Origin: JANLUX01 sp031409815
GTDB taxonomy: Bacteria; Bacteroidota; Bacteroidia; AKYH767-A; OLB10
DNA length: 14,840 nucleotides
NCBI GenBank assembly: GCA_031409815.1
Contig: JANNXV010000042.1
Coordinates: 1-14,840 of the forward strand
Reading direction: 5' to 3'
Numbering within the stretch: position 1 is the stretch's first letter; each line of letters opens with the position of its first letter. This document shows, in pieces, positions 6,570 to 13,489 of the stretch. The notes beneath the pieces were generated by a model that was not told the DNA's origin, searched no databases, and was given only the letters and a program-made list of their open reading frames with translations. Made by a program: the position numbers and the translations under genes.

Positions 6570-7154
6570 TTGAAATTATACATTAAGTATATGGTGAGCA
6601 ACCGCTGTAAAATGGCGGTAAAGGAAGTCTTAAAGGATCTTGGCCTGCATTTTATCATTGTAGATTTAGGTGAAGTTGATATTATGGAAGACCTCTCTCT
6701 TGAACAACGCGATCAACTAAAAATTGCTTTAATCAATTCAGGGCTCGAATTAATGGACGACAAGCGAGCCATGCTGATTGAAAGAATAAAAACTGCCATT
6801 ATTGAAATGATTCACAATACTGAAGAAACCATCAAAGTAAATTTTTCAGATTACTTAAGCGAAAAGCTGAATCATGATTACACTTATCTCGCAAATATAT
6901 TTTCTGAAGTACAGGGAACCACCATTGAACATTTTACTATAGCGCATAAAGTGGAACGAATAAAAGAATTGATTATTTATGATGAACTGAATATGACTGA
7001 AATTGCCTGGAAAATGAATTACAGCAGTGTGGCGCATTTATCCAACCAGTTTAAAAAGGTAACTGGTCTTTCTCCAACCCATTTTAAGCAATTGAAAGAT
7101 AAAAGGAGAAACCCGATTGAAGAAGTAGGAAATGAAAATATAATAGCACTGTAG
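6570..7154 (+). CDS. AraC-family regulator with HMA-like N-terminal domain
   Basis: This 194-residue protein has two parts. Residues 1 to about 68 read like a ferredoxin-like, heavy-metal-associated fold: strand KLYIKYMV, then SNRCKMAVKEVLKDLGL, strands, and a second helix. The usual CxxC is reduced to SNRC, so one cysteine (Cys13) remains. Residues 90-178 are an AraC/XylS DNA-binding domain with two helix-turn-helix units, the second being LNMTEIAWKMNYSSVAHLSNQ and then FKKVTGLSPTHFK. The TTG at 6570 is chosen because it restores the first beta-strand and lies 28 nt after the -7 box; an internal ATG at 6591 would remove that strand. It is the first gene of the operon, ending 2 nt before the kinase ATG. 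As the only DNA-binding protein visible in the window it is the best candidate to bind the shared promoter, but that is inference. Confidence 0.85.
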   Translation: MKLYIKYMVSNRCKMAVKEVLKDLGLHFIIVDLGEVDIMEDLSLEQRDQLKIALINSGLELMDDKRAMLIERIKTAIIEMIHNTEETIKVNFSDYLSEKLNHDYTYLANIFSEVQGTTIEHFTIAHKVERIKELIIYDELNMTEIAWKMNYSSVAHLSNQFKKVTGLSPTHFKQLKDKRRNPIEEVGNENIIAL

Positions 7155-7156
7155 AA

Positions 7157-10100
7157 ATGGCCACCAGGAAAAAAACAAATGAATTAATCAGTGCTAAAAA
7201 GGAAATCGCCTTTCAGGGGGAGGAGAAGGAAAAACGTGCCAATGAATTAGTGATTGCAAATAAGGAGCTTGCGTTTCAAAATGACGAGAAGGAAAAGCGT
7301 GCAAACGAATTAATAATCGCCAACAAGGAACTTGCTTTCCAAAATGACGAGAAAGAAAAACGTGCAAATGAATTAGTGATTGCCAATAAGGAACTTGTTT
7401 TTCAAAATGGTGAGAAGGAAAAACGTTCAGATGAGTTAATCATAGCAAACAGAGAGCTTGCTTATCAAAATGACGAGAAGGGAAAGCGAGCTGAGGAGTT
7501 AATCGTAGCCAACAAAGAGCTTGCCTTTCAAAATGGCGAAAAGGAAAAGCGTGCAAACGAGTTAATAATCGCCAACAGGGAACTTGCTTTTCAAAATGAA
7601 GAAAAAGGAAAAAGAGCAGAGGAATTAATCGTAGCCAATAAAGAACTTGCTTTTCAGAATGAAGAGAAGGGAAAAAGAGCAGAGGAATTAATCATCGCAA
7701 ACAAAGAGCTTGCTTTTCAAAATGATGAGAAAGGAAAGAGAGCTGAAGAATTAATAGTAGCCAACAAAGAACTGGCCTTTCAAAATGATGAGAAGGGAAA
7801 AAGAGCTGAGGAATTAATCGTAGCAAACAAGGAGCTGGCCTTTCAGAATGATGAAAAAGGAAAAAGAGCGGAAGAATTAATTGTGGCCAACAAAGAGCTT
7901 GCTTTTCAAAATGAAGAGAAAGGAAAGCGAGCTGAAGAACTTATCATTGCCAACAAAGAACTTTTATTTCAGAACAAAGAGAAAGAAGATCGGGCAGCTG
8001 AATTGTTAGTAGCCAATAAAGAATTGGTGATTCAAAACGAGGAAAAAGAAAAACGAGAAACAGCCAATATTGCGCTTGAAGCACTTAGCAATTCTGAGAA
8101 GTTAACTTCACAATATTCCCGTAGTTTAATTGAAGCAAGTTTAGATCCATTGGTTACCATCTCAATAGATGGAAAAATAACTGATGTGAATGAGGCATCA
8201 ATAAAAGTTACAGGTATTCAACGGGAAAAACTAATTGGTACCAGCTTCTCAAATTATTTTACCGAGCCTGAAAAAGCAAAAGAAGGTTATCTGCAAGTTT
8301 TTGAAAAGGGTTTTGTGGCAGATTATCCGCTAACGATAAAACATAAAAACGGGAAATTGATCGATGTGTTGTATAATGCTTCCGTTTATAAAGATGACGA
8401 AGGTAAAGTGCTTGGCGTTTTTGCAGCGGCCAGGGATGTTACGGCACAAAAATTACTTTCCAACTATTCTCTCAGTCTTATCGAAGCTAGTCGCGATCCA
8501 TTATTTACCATTAGTCCCGAAGGGAAAATTACGGACATGAACCAGGCAACTGTAAAAGTGACCGGAGAGTCGCGTGAGAAATTAATCGGCACAGATTTTT
8601 ATAATTATTTCACTGAACCGGATAAAGCACGCAAAGGCTATCAGGAGGTTTTTGCCAAGGGTTTTGTGGCAGATTATCCGCTTACCATAAGGGATGGGGT
8701 GCTTACTCCTGTGTTATTTAATGGTTCTGTTTATAAAGATGAGAGAGGAAGAGTGCTTGGTGCAGTGGTGGTGGCGAGAGATATTACAGAGCAAAAAAGA
8801 ATTGAAAAAGAATTAACAGAAGCCATTGTATTTGCGGAGCTCGCAACAGGCATTGCGGAAGAAGCAAAAGTAAAAGCTGAAAGTGCTACGATAATAGCAG
8901 AAGATGCCGTTAAAGCAAAGCAACAGTTTCTTTCAAACATGAGCCATGAAATACGTACTCCCATGAATGCCATAATTGGGTTTACAAAAGTGGTGTTGAA
9001 AACAGACCTTACTGCCAAGCAAAAGGAATATCTCACCGCCATTAAAATGAGTGGCGATGCATTGATTGTACTCATTAACGATATACTCGACCTTGCAAAA
9101 GTGGATGCTGGTAAAATGACATTTGAACAAACACCTTTCAAATTGGCGTTGTCTATTTCTGCCATGCTTCATTTATTTGAACCTAAAATACAGGAGAAAA
9201 ATTTATTGCTCTTTAAAGAATACGATGAGCATTTACCGGAGGTGTTGGTGGGAGACCCTGTACGATTGCACCAGATTATTTTAAACCTCGTGAGTAATGC
9301 AGTAAAGTTTACCAGCAAGGGGAAAATAACAGTCAGTGTACGTTTAATTGCAGAAGATGAAAAGAAAGTAACCATTGAATTTGCGGTGACAGATACAGGA
9401 ATAGGAATTGCAGAAAACAAAATAGAAAGGATATTTGAAAACTTTCAACAGGCGTCCAGCGGCACTTCACGTTTGTATGGAGGAACCGGTTTAGGACTTG
9501 CCATTGTAAAACAATTGATTGAACCACAGGGTGGACATATCAATGTAAAAAGTAAAATTAATGAGGGTTCCACTTTTAGTTTCGTTTTGGATTTTCAAAA
9601 AACAACAGCCGAAGCCGAAACAGATTTAGAATTATTAGAATTGGATACAGAAATCAGAAACATAAAAGTATTGGTGGTTGAAGATATGGCACTCAATCAG
9701 CTATTGATGAAAACATTATTGGATGATTTTGGATTTGAGCGTGATATTGCAGCGAACGGAAAAATTGCCATTGAAAAACTGCAGGATAAATCGTACGATA
9801 TAATTCTGATGGACCTGCAGATGCCTGAGATGAATGGCTTTGAAGCAACCGACTACATACGCAACACCCTGCATTCAAGAATTCCGATTATCGCTTTAAC
9901 AGCAGACGTAACCACAGTTGACCTGGCAAAATGCAAAGCCGTTGGCATGAACGATTATATTTCAAAACCTGTTGACGAAAAATTATTATACAGTAAAATA
10001 GTGGGGTTGGTTAAGAAAACATCTATGGTAAAAACCAACACTGAAACAGAAAGGGATAATGTAGGCGGTAAAAGCTGCATTAACCTTGCTTATATCATTC

Positions 10101-10429
10101 ACCTTACCAAATCAGATCCTAAACTAATGATGGAAATGATTTCCCTTTATCTGGAACAAACGCCACCTTTAATCAGTGCGATGAAACAAAGCTTAGAGAA
10201 TGAAGATTGGGTCGGCTTGTATGCCTCGGTGCACAAAATGATTCCTTCATTCTCCATGATGGGTATTCATGCAGATTTTGAGAACATGGCAAAAAAGGTG
10301 CAGGAATATGCAAGTTCACAAAAACAGGAAGATAATATTAGCGACATGGTTTTAAAGATCAGTGATGTTTGCACACAGGCTTGCAAAGAATTGGAAGAAG
10401 AATTTAACAGGATAAAAAACACTAAGTGA
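7157..10429 (+). CDS. Hybrid sensor histidine kinase (coiled-coil repeat, 2 PAS, HisKA, HATPase, REC, Hpt)
   Basis: This 1090-residue soluble phosphorelay protein has no signal peptide or membrane helix. In order: 13 near-identical 21-residue repeats (23-295) forming a long charged helix; PAS1 (about 317-434); PAS2 (about 435-548); a short Ala/Glu-rich linker; HisKA with phospho-acceptor His597 in NMSHEIRTPMN; HATPase_c with Asn714 in LVSNAVKF, DTGIGI and GGTGLGLAI; a receiver with Asp886 in LMDLQMPEMNG; and an Hpt-like domain with candidate His1026 in VHKMIPSFSMMG. The path His-Asp-His thus lies in one chain, leaving an external receiver as final acceptor. The next gene, overlapping by 1 nt, encodes exactly that. 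The ligand sensed by the PAS domains is unknown. It starts 2 nt after the AraC gene stop, which indicates a cotranscribed operon. Confidence 0.95.
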   Translation: MATRKKTNELISAKKEIAFQGEEKEKRANELVIANKELAFQNDEKEKRANELIIANKELAFQNDEKEKRANELVIANKELVFQNGEKEKRSDELIIANRELAYQNDEKGKRAEELIVANKELAFQNGEKEKRANELIIANRELAFQNEEKGKRAEELIVANKELAFQNEEKGKRAEELIIANKELAFQNDEKGKRAEELIVANKELAFQNDEKGKRAEELIVANKELAFQNDEKGKRAEELIVANKELAFQNEEKGKRAEELIIANKELLFQNKEKEDRAAELLVANKELVIQNEEKEKRETANIALEALSNSEKLTSQYSRSLIEASLDPLVTISIDGKITDVNEASIKVTGIQREKLIGTSFSNYFTEPEKAKEGYLQVFEKGFVADYPLTIKHKNGKLIDVLYNASVYKDDEGKVLGVFAAARDVTAQKLLSNYSLSLIEASRDPLFTISPEGKITDMNQATVKVTGESREKLIGTDFYNYFTEPDKARKGYQEVFAKGFVADYPLTIRDGVLTPVLFNGSVYKDERGRVLGAVVVARDITEQKRIEKELTEAIVFAELATGIAEEAKVKAESATIIAEDAVKAKQQFLSNMSHEIRTPMNAIIGFTKVVLKTDLTAKQKEYLTAIKMSGDALIVLINDILDLAKVDAGKMTFEQTPFKLALSISAMLHLFEPKIQEKNLLLFKEYDEHLPEVLVGDPVRLHQIILNLVSNAVKFTSKGKITVSVRLIAEDEKKVTIEFAVTDTGIGIAENKIERIFENFQQASSGTSRLYGGTGLGLAIVKQLIEPQGGHINVKSKINEGSTFSFVLDFQKTTAEAETDLELLELDTEIRNIKVLVVEDMALNQLLMKTLLDDFGFERDIAANGKIAIEKLQDKSYDIILMDLQMPEMNGFEATDYIRNTLHSRIPIIALTADVTTVDLAKCKAVGMNDYISKPVDEKLLYSKIVGLVKKTSMVKTNTETERDNVGGKSCINLAYIIHLTKSDPKLMMEMISLYLEQTPPLISAMKQSLENEDWVGLYASVHKMIPSFSMMGIHADFENMAKKVQEYASSQKQEDNISDMVLKISDVCTQACKELEEEFNRIKNTK
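7223..8041 (+). repeat. 13 tandem 63-bp repeats coding for 21-residue units
   Basis: The unit is EK[EG]KRA[NE]EL[IV][IV]AN[KR]ELAFQN[DEG], 21 residues or exactly three heptads. A degenerate half-copy precedes it (residues 1-22) and a decayed copy follows (296-316). Central copies (7-11) are nearly identical in protein while silent codon changes have accumulated, and outer copies are more divergent. That is the usual pattern of expansion by unequal exchange. Ala6, Leu9, Asn13, Leu16 and Asn20 of each unit fit a-d coiled-coil positions. Confidence 0.95.
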
Positions 10430-10860
10430 TGCCAAAGAACAAAATAAAACTTTTTCTGGTAGATGATGATCCATTATTTTTAAAAGCATTAGAAATTCAA
10501 TTTCTTGAGCATGCTGATTTTAATATTGAAACATTTGCAACCGGAGAGCTTTGCCTTGAAAATTTAAAGCACATGCCGGATGTAATTATTTTGGACTATC
10601 ACCTGGATGGAATTGACAAGAGTGCGATGAATGGAATAGCAACATTAGATAAAATAAAAGCGTTTAATCCTGATATCCCGGTGGTGATGTTATCATCACA
10701 GGATAAAATTGATGTAGCGATTAACTGCATGCATCATCGCGCCTTTGATTATGTAGTAAAAAGTGAAACCGCTTTTGTGCGCCTTCAAAAAATCATCACC
10801 ACTATTTTCCGTTACAAAAAGATGGAAAAGGAATTGAACTGGTACATGGACCGGATGTAA
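10429..10860 (+). CDS. Single-domain response regulator (REC only)
   Basis: This 143-residue protein consists of a CheY-like receiver and little else. Numbering from the ATG at 10429, the acidic pair is Asp12/Asp13 (VDDDPLF), the phospho-acceptor is Asp56 (VIILDYHLD), the switch Ser is in VVMLSSQ (about 89-90) and the conserved Lys is Lys111 (VVKSE). A slightly unusual insertion, GIDKSAMNG, follows the Asp loop. There is no output domain; the C-terminus is a basic helix (FRYKKMEKELNWYMDRM). The ATG overlaps the TGA of the hybrid kinase by 1 nt (TGATG), so translation is coupled; a GTG at 10426 is in frame but less likely. It probably takes phosphate from the Hpt-like domain of the kinase and acts by protein contact, perhaps with the AraC protein (inference). 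Confidence 0.92.
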   Translation: MPKNKIKLFLVDDDPLFLKALEIQFLEHADFNIETFATGELCLENLKHMPDVIILDYHLDGIDKSAMNGIATLDKIKAFNPDIPVVMLSSQDKIDVAINCMHHRAFDYVVKSETAFVRLQKIITTIFRYKKMEKELNWYMDRM

Positions 10861-10934
10861 ATCTATACAGCAGTAAGGAGCTTATTTGGATTTTAAAGGA
10901 GGATAATGTTTTCCAGAACGCTCACCCTTATATT

Positions 10935-10986
10935 CCCTAAAGGGATGCCACACAATGTTGTTCCCCTTTAGGGGTTAGGGGTTTTT
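10935..10986 (+). terminator. Strong inverted repeat, probable terminator or dispersed repeat
   Basis: CCCTAAAGGG (10935-10944) and CCCTTTAGGG (10964-10973) are perfect 10-bp complementary arms around a 19-nt loop, followed by GTTAGGGG and TTTTT (10982-10986). Each arm is itself nearly self-complementary. The structure lies after the regulator operon and ends just before the ATG of the DUF4421 gene. It could terminate the operon or be a copy of a G/C-rich intergenic repeat of the kind common in Bacteroidota. Confidence 0.5.
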
Positions 10987-10990
10987 AAAG

Positions 10991-12166
10991 ATGAAGATGA
11001 AAGCAAATATTTTTCTGTTCACTTTTTATATCCTGATGATCGGTACATCATTAAACAGTCCGGCACAAAACACAACTACTGAGAAAAAAAATATTAATAT
11101 AAAATCGATTCGCGATATACCACATGAAACCGCTTGGGAGAAATGGATGTGGATACATAGAAGCATCGCTCTTGGAATTACCAGAGAAAGAGATATAAAT
11201 TATGATACCGCTTATATTAAATCATATTATAAGCGATTAGTAATTACCATACCCATTTCTACCCGCTTTTTAAAATTTAGTTTGATTGATTTTAAAAGCG
11301 GAAATAAATTAACATTTTCACCTAACCTCGATTATGTTTTTGGAATAAGTGTAAGCTCCCGATGGGCAAGTTTTATTATTAATACAGGTGTTACAGCTTT
11401 TAATGGTGATGCCGCTACTAAAGGCGAAACGAAGTATCAGGATTACCAACTTAATCTTTACGGCCGAAAAACCACCACTGATATGTTTGTGCAACGTTAT
11501 AGCGGATTTTATATAGCCAATTCAAAATCGTACGCTGGCTATGTTAGCGAACAGCCTTATGAAGTGCGTTCGGATGTAAGCGCATTGCAAATGGGCGTGA
11601 GCAGTTATTATATTTTTAACAACAGGCGATTCTCGTATGGCAATTCATTTGCTTTTGTGGAAAAGCAAAAGAAAAGTGCTGGATCGTTCTTGCTTGGAGT
11701 TTATTATTCTTATTTCGAATCCAGTGGAAAACCATCATTGGTGAGTCATACTTTCAGCGGCAGTTTCGATACGCTTTCGCTCATCCGTAGCGGTCACATG
11801 CAGAATTTTGGCGTTAACATGGGATACATCTACACACTTGTATTTTTAAAAAGATGCTATGTAACTACATCGTTGGTACAGGGCATTGGTGCAAAACAAA
11901 TGGCCTATCAGCGAAATGATCGTTCCACCTTTAAACAAGTAAATGCTGGAGCCGGAAAATTAAATGCACGGCTGGCGTTTGGTTATGATACCGGAAGGTA
12001 TTTTATAGGTACGATGGCCATGTGGGACTATTATTTCTTCAGAGGTAAAACCAATTCCACATTTGATTACAGCTCTGGTAAATTTATGGGTTACATCGGC
12101 TATCGTTTTTCGGTTTTAAAAGCCGAACGTAAATTGCTGCAGCGGTTAAAGCTGGTTGATTATTGA
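10991..12166 (+). CDS. DUF4421-family outer-membrane protein
   Basis: This 391-residue exported protein begins with a signal peptide (KANIFLFTFYILMIGTSLNSPAQN, cleavage near residue 26). The mature part carries features I associate with the DUF4421 family: SYYKRLVITIP, FGISVSSRWASFIINTGV, KYQDYQLNLYGRKTTTDMF, VRSDVSALQMGVSSYYIFNN and FVEKQKKSAGSFLLG. The alternating strands ending in FMGYIGYRFSVLKAE suggest an outer-membrane beta-barrel. No biochemical role is known. It may start at 10991 or at the second ATG at 10997. It follows a strong inverted repeat with no visible promoter of its own, so it is either read through from the regulator operon or driven by an undetected site. Promoter copy 4 begins just after its stop. 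Confidence 0.85.
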   Translation: MKMKANIFLFTFYILMIGTSLNSPAQNTTTEKKNINIKSIRDIPHETAWEKWMWIHRSIALGITRERDINYDTAYIKSYYKRLVITIPISTRFLKFSLIDFKSGNKLTFSPNLDYVFGISVSSRWASFIINTGVTAFNGDAATKGETKYQDYQLNLYGRKTTTDMFVQRYSGFYIANSKSYAGYVSEQPYEVRSDVSALQMGVSSYYIFNNRRFSYGNSFAFVEKQKKSAGSFLLGVYYSYFESSGKPSLVSHTFSGSFDTLSLIRSGHMQNFGVNMGYIYTLVFLKRCYVTTSLVQGIGAKQMAYQRNDRSTFKQVNAGAGKLNARLAFGYDTGRYFIGTMAMWDYYFFRGKTNSTFDYSSGKFMGYIGYRFSVLKAERKLLQRLKLVDY

Positions 12167-12172
12167 TAAATC

Positions 12173-12239
12173 TGTGAATGATGTAACAAATAGTTAAAGT
12201 TATGTAACAAATTCCGGGGCGATCGTAGCGACTTTTACC
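12173..12239 (+). promoter_or_regulatory. Shared direct-repeat promoter, copy 4 (diverged -7)
   Basis: TGTGAAT at 12173, ATGTAAC at 12181-12187 and at 12202-12208 (period 21) are conserved. The -7 position reads CGACTTTT followed by ACC, 27 nt after the start of the second repeat, so both the spacing and the box are weaker than in copies 1-3. It drives the cupin gene, whose ATG lies 26 nt after the box. The repeats being better kept than the -7 box suggests they are the regulator's binding site. Confidence 0.7.
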
Positions 12240-12262
12240 TGAACTATTAAACAGATCAGGAA

Positions 12263-12673
12263 ATGAAAAAGAATAAAAATATTTTAACGGATCTTACCAA
12301 TCAAACTAATCATACCGATCATACTAATCATACGGTTCAAGGTGAATTAGAAAAATCAAAAGCACATATTGTGGTAGAGATAATTGAGTATGTACCCAAT
12401 TCAGTAGTGAGTAAAACCATCATAAAAAAATCAACCGGTAATATCACTGTGTCGTCTTTTGATACAGGCGAAGAACTGGCAGAAAAAATTTCGCCTTTCG
12501 ATAATTATATACAGATTATTGATGGAGCGGCTGAGGTGATCATTAACGAAATATCACATCAGCTTAAATTAGGTGATGGCATTGTGATACCTGCACATGC
12601 ACCGCATTGTTTTAATGCCAACGAACAATTTAAAATGATTTCAACAGTAATTAAAAGCGGGTACGAAGATTAA
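12263..12673 (+). CDS. Cupin-domain protein with Thr-Asn/Asp-His N-terminal repeat
   Basis: This 136-residue cytosolic protein has a conserved single-domain cupin at about residues 40-135: VPNSVVSKTIIKKSTGNIT, DNYIQIIDGAAEVIIN, LKLGDGIVIPAHAPHCF and FKMISTVIKSGYE. His112 and His115 are candidate metal ligands in the second cupin motif; the first motif lacks the usual His pair. Small cupins of this type occur widely in Bacteroidota without a proven reaction. Residues 9-24 are a tripeptide repeat (TDL TNQ TNH TDH TNH), encoded by five 9-bp units at 12287-12331, which adds four extra histidines. Expression is expected from promoter copy 4. The ATG at 12263 has a weak AGGA upstream. Confidence 0.85.
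   Translation: MKKNKNILTDLTNQTNHTDHTNHTVQGELEKSKAHIVVEIIEYVPNSVVSKTIIKKSTGNITVSSFDTGEELAEKISPFDNYIQIIDGAAEVIINEISHQLKLGDGIVIPAHAPHCFNANEQFKMISTVIKSGYED
12287..12331 (+). repeat. Five 9-bp tandem units in the cupin gene
   Basis: Units are ACGGATCTT, ACCAATCAA, ACTAATCAT, ACCGATCAT and ACTAATCAT, coding Thr-(Asp/Asn)-(Leu/Gln/His). The last three share AC..ATCAT. The unit length is a multiple of three, so gain or loss keeps the frame. Confidence 0.75.
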
Positions 12674-12683
12674 TAAATATAAA

Positions 12684-12845
12684 ATGGAAAAAACAATTTT
12701 GGCAATTGACAATTTAACGGATAGGACAAAAAATTACAAGGAAAAGGCGCTGAAGAAATTGATAAAAACAAACCAACAAAAAAAGCAAGATGAAATTATT
12801 GACAAGTCCCTTGTGCAAAATGATGGGGCACAACTGGAGATATAA
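12684..12845 (+). CDS. Possible 53-residue hydrophilic protein
   Basis: A frame from the ATG at 12684 (10 nt after the cupin stop, A-rich leader) to the TAA at 12843 encodes a Lys-rich, mostly helical peptide: MEKTILAIDNLTDRTKNYKE, then KALKKLIKTNQQKKQDEIID and a short tail. Its last 56 nt overlap the next gene in another frame. Such an overlap is long for a bacterial operon, so either this frame or the start of the next gene is wrong. I recognise no family. It fills an otherwise empty 116-nt gap and starts exactly where a cotranscribed gene would, which is the main argument for it. Confidence 0.4.
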   Translation: MEKTILAIDNLTDRTKNYKEKALKKLIKTNQQKKQDEIIDKSLVQNDGAQLEI

Positions 12846-13029
12846 GGATTATTCGAACTGGATAAAGGAAAACGGTGACAAATATGATTTCAAAGCATCA
12901 CGGAATTGCATACGCTGCAATCAGAATGAATATTTATATTCCGAATGGCAAACAGCTGACCAGAAATCACCACACGATTTAGAACGGGATGTGTATGCAT
13001 CGAAGAAACTTCCGCAAATAGAATTTTAA
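12790..13029 (+). CDS. Small Cys/His protein, DUF1660-like, unknown function
   Basis: This 79-residue protein has Cys9 and His14 (LCKMMGHNW) and a CxxC pair Cys40/Cys43 (RNCIRCNQ), a C-x4-H ... C-x2-C arrangement suggesting one zinc site. The opening KLLTSPLCKMMGHNWRY resembles the start of DUF1660-type small proteins (KLLC..GHKW...CxRC) known from phage and bacterial genomes; this is from memory and not certain. The rest is polar (YLYSEWQ, then an acidic/basic tail) with no membrane segment. It overlaps the doubtful 53-residue frame upstream and ends 61 nt before the response regulator gene. Confidence 0.65.
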   Translation: MKLLTSPLCKMMGHNWRYKDYSNWIKENGDKYDFKASRNCIRCNQNEYLYSEWQTADQKSPHDLERDVYASKKLPQIEF

Positions 13030-13090
13030 TTCGAGTCAACTACATCTCTTTACTTCATATTAATTCTGTTACCAATTAAATTGAAATCCA

Positions 13091-13489
13091 ATGAATGTGA
13101 ACACAATTTTATTGATTGAAGACACTTCTGATATTCTTGACAACTTAACAGAATACCTCGAGATGCAAGGATATAAAGTCCATGGGGCCAGTAATGGAAA
13201 AGTAGGGATTGAAATGGCTGTAGAATTTTTACCTGACCTGATTATTTGTGATGCTTTAATGCCGGGTATGGATGGGCATGAGGTATTGCATACACTTTTA
13301 GCTACTGCAAAAACAGCCGACATTCCTTTTATATTCAGTACCTCCATGTCGGAAATAATTGATAAAGAAGAAGCCTTAAAAATGGGTGCTGATGATTACC
13401 TGGTAAAACCTTTTGCGCTGCAAACCTTATTAATAATGATCAGGAAGTGGATAAATTCTGGTAGTGGCAGAAAAAAATTTGCATTCTAA
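13091..13489 (+). CDS. Single-domain response regulator (REC only), second copy
   Basis: This 132-residue CheY-like receiver has no output domain. Key residues are Glu10/Asp11 (LLIEDTSD), phospho-acceptor Asp54 (LIICDALMPGMDG), the switch region IFSTSMSE (about 82-88) and Lys106 (YLVKPFAL). It is of the common adaptor type, closer to the receivers of PAS-kinase systems than to the receiver at 10429, which lacks the MPGMDG loop. It precedes a degraded PAS histidine kinase on the same strand after about 450 bp, so its own kinase partner may be lost. No promoter of the shared type is found in the 61-nt upstream gap. Confidence 0.92.
   Translation: MNVNTILLIEDTSDILDNLTEYLEMQGYKVHGASNGKVGIEMAVEFLPDLIICDALMPGMDGHEVLHTLLATAKTADIPFIFSTSMSEIIDKEEALKMGADDYLVKPFALQTLLIMIRKWINSGSGRKKFAF

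Noticed and set aside
10906..10971. 21-codon frame after an AAAGGAGG Shine-Dalgarno-like string
   Set aside because: It consists largely of the CCCTAAAGGG inverted repeat, the peptide has no gene-like features, and strong Shine-Dalgarno sites are not used by the neighbouring genes.
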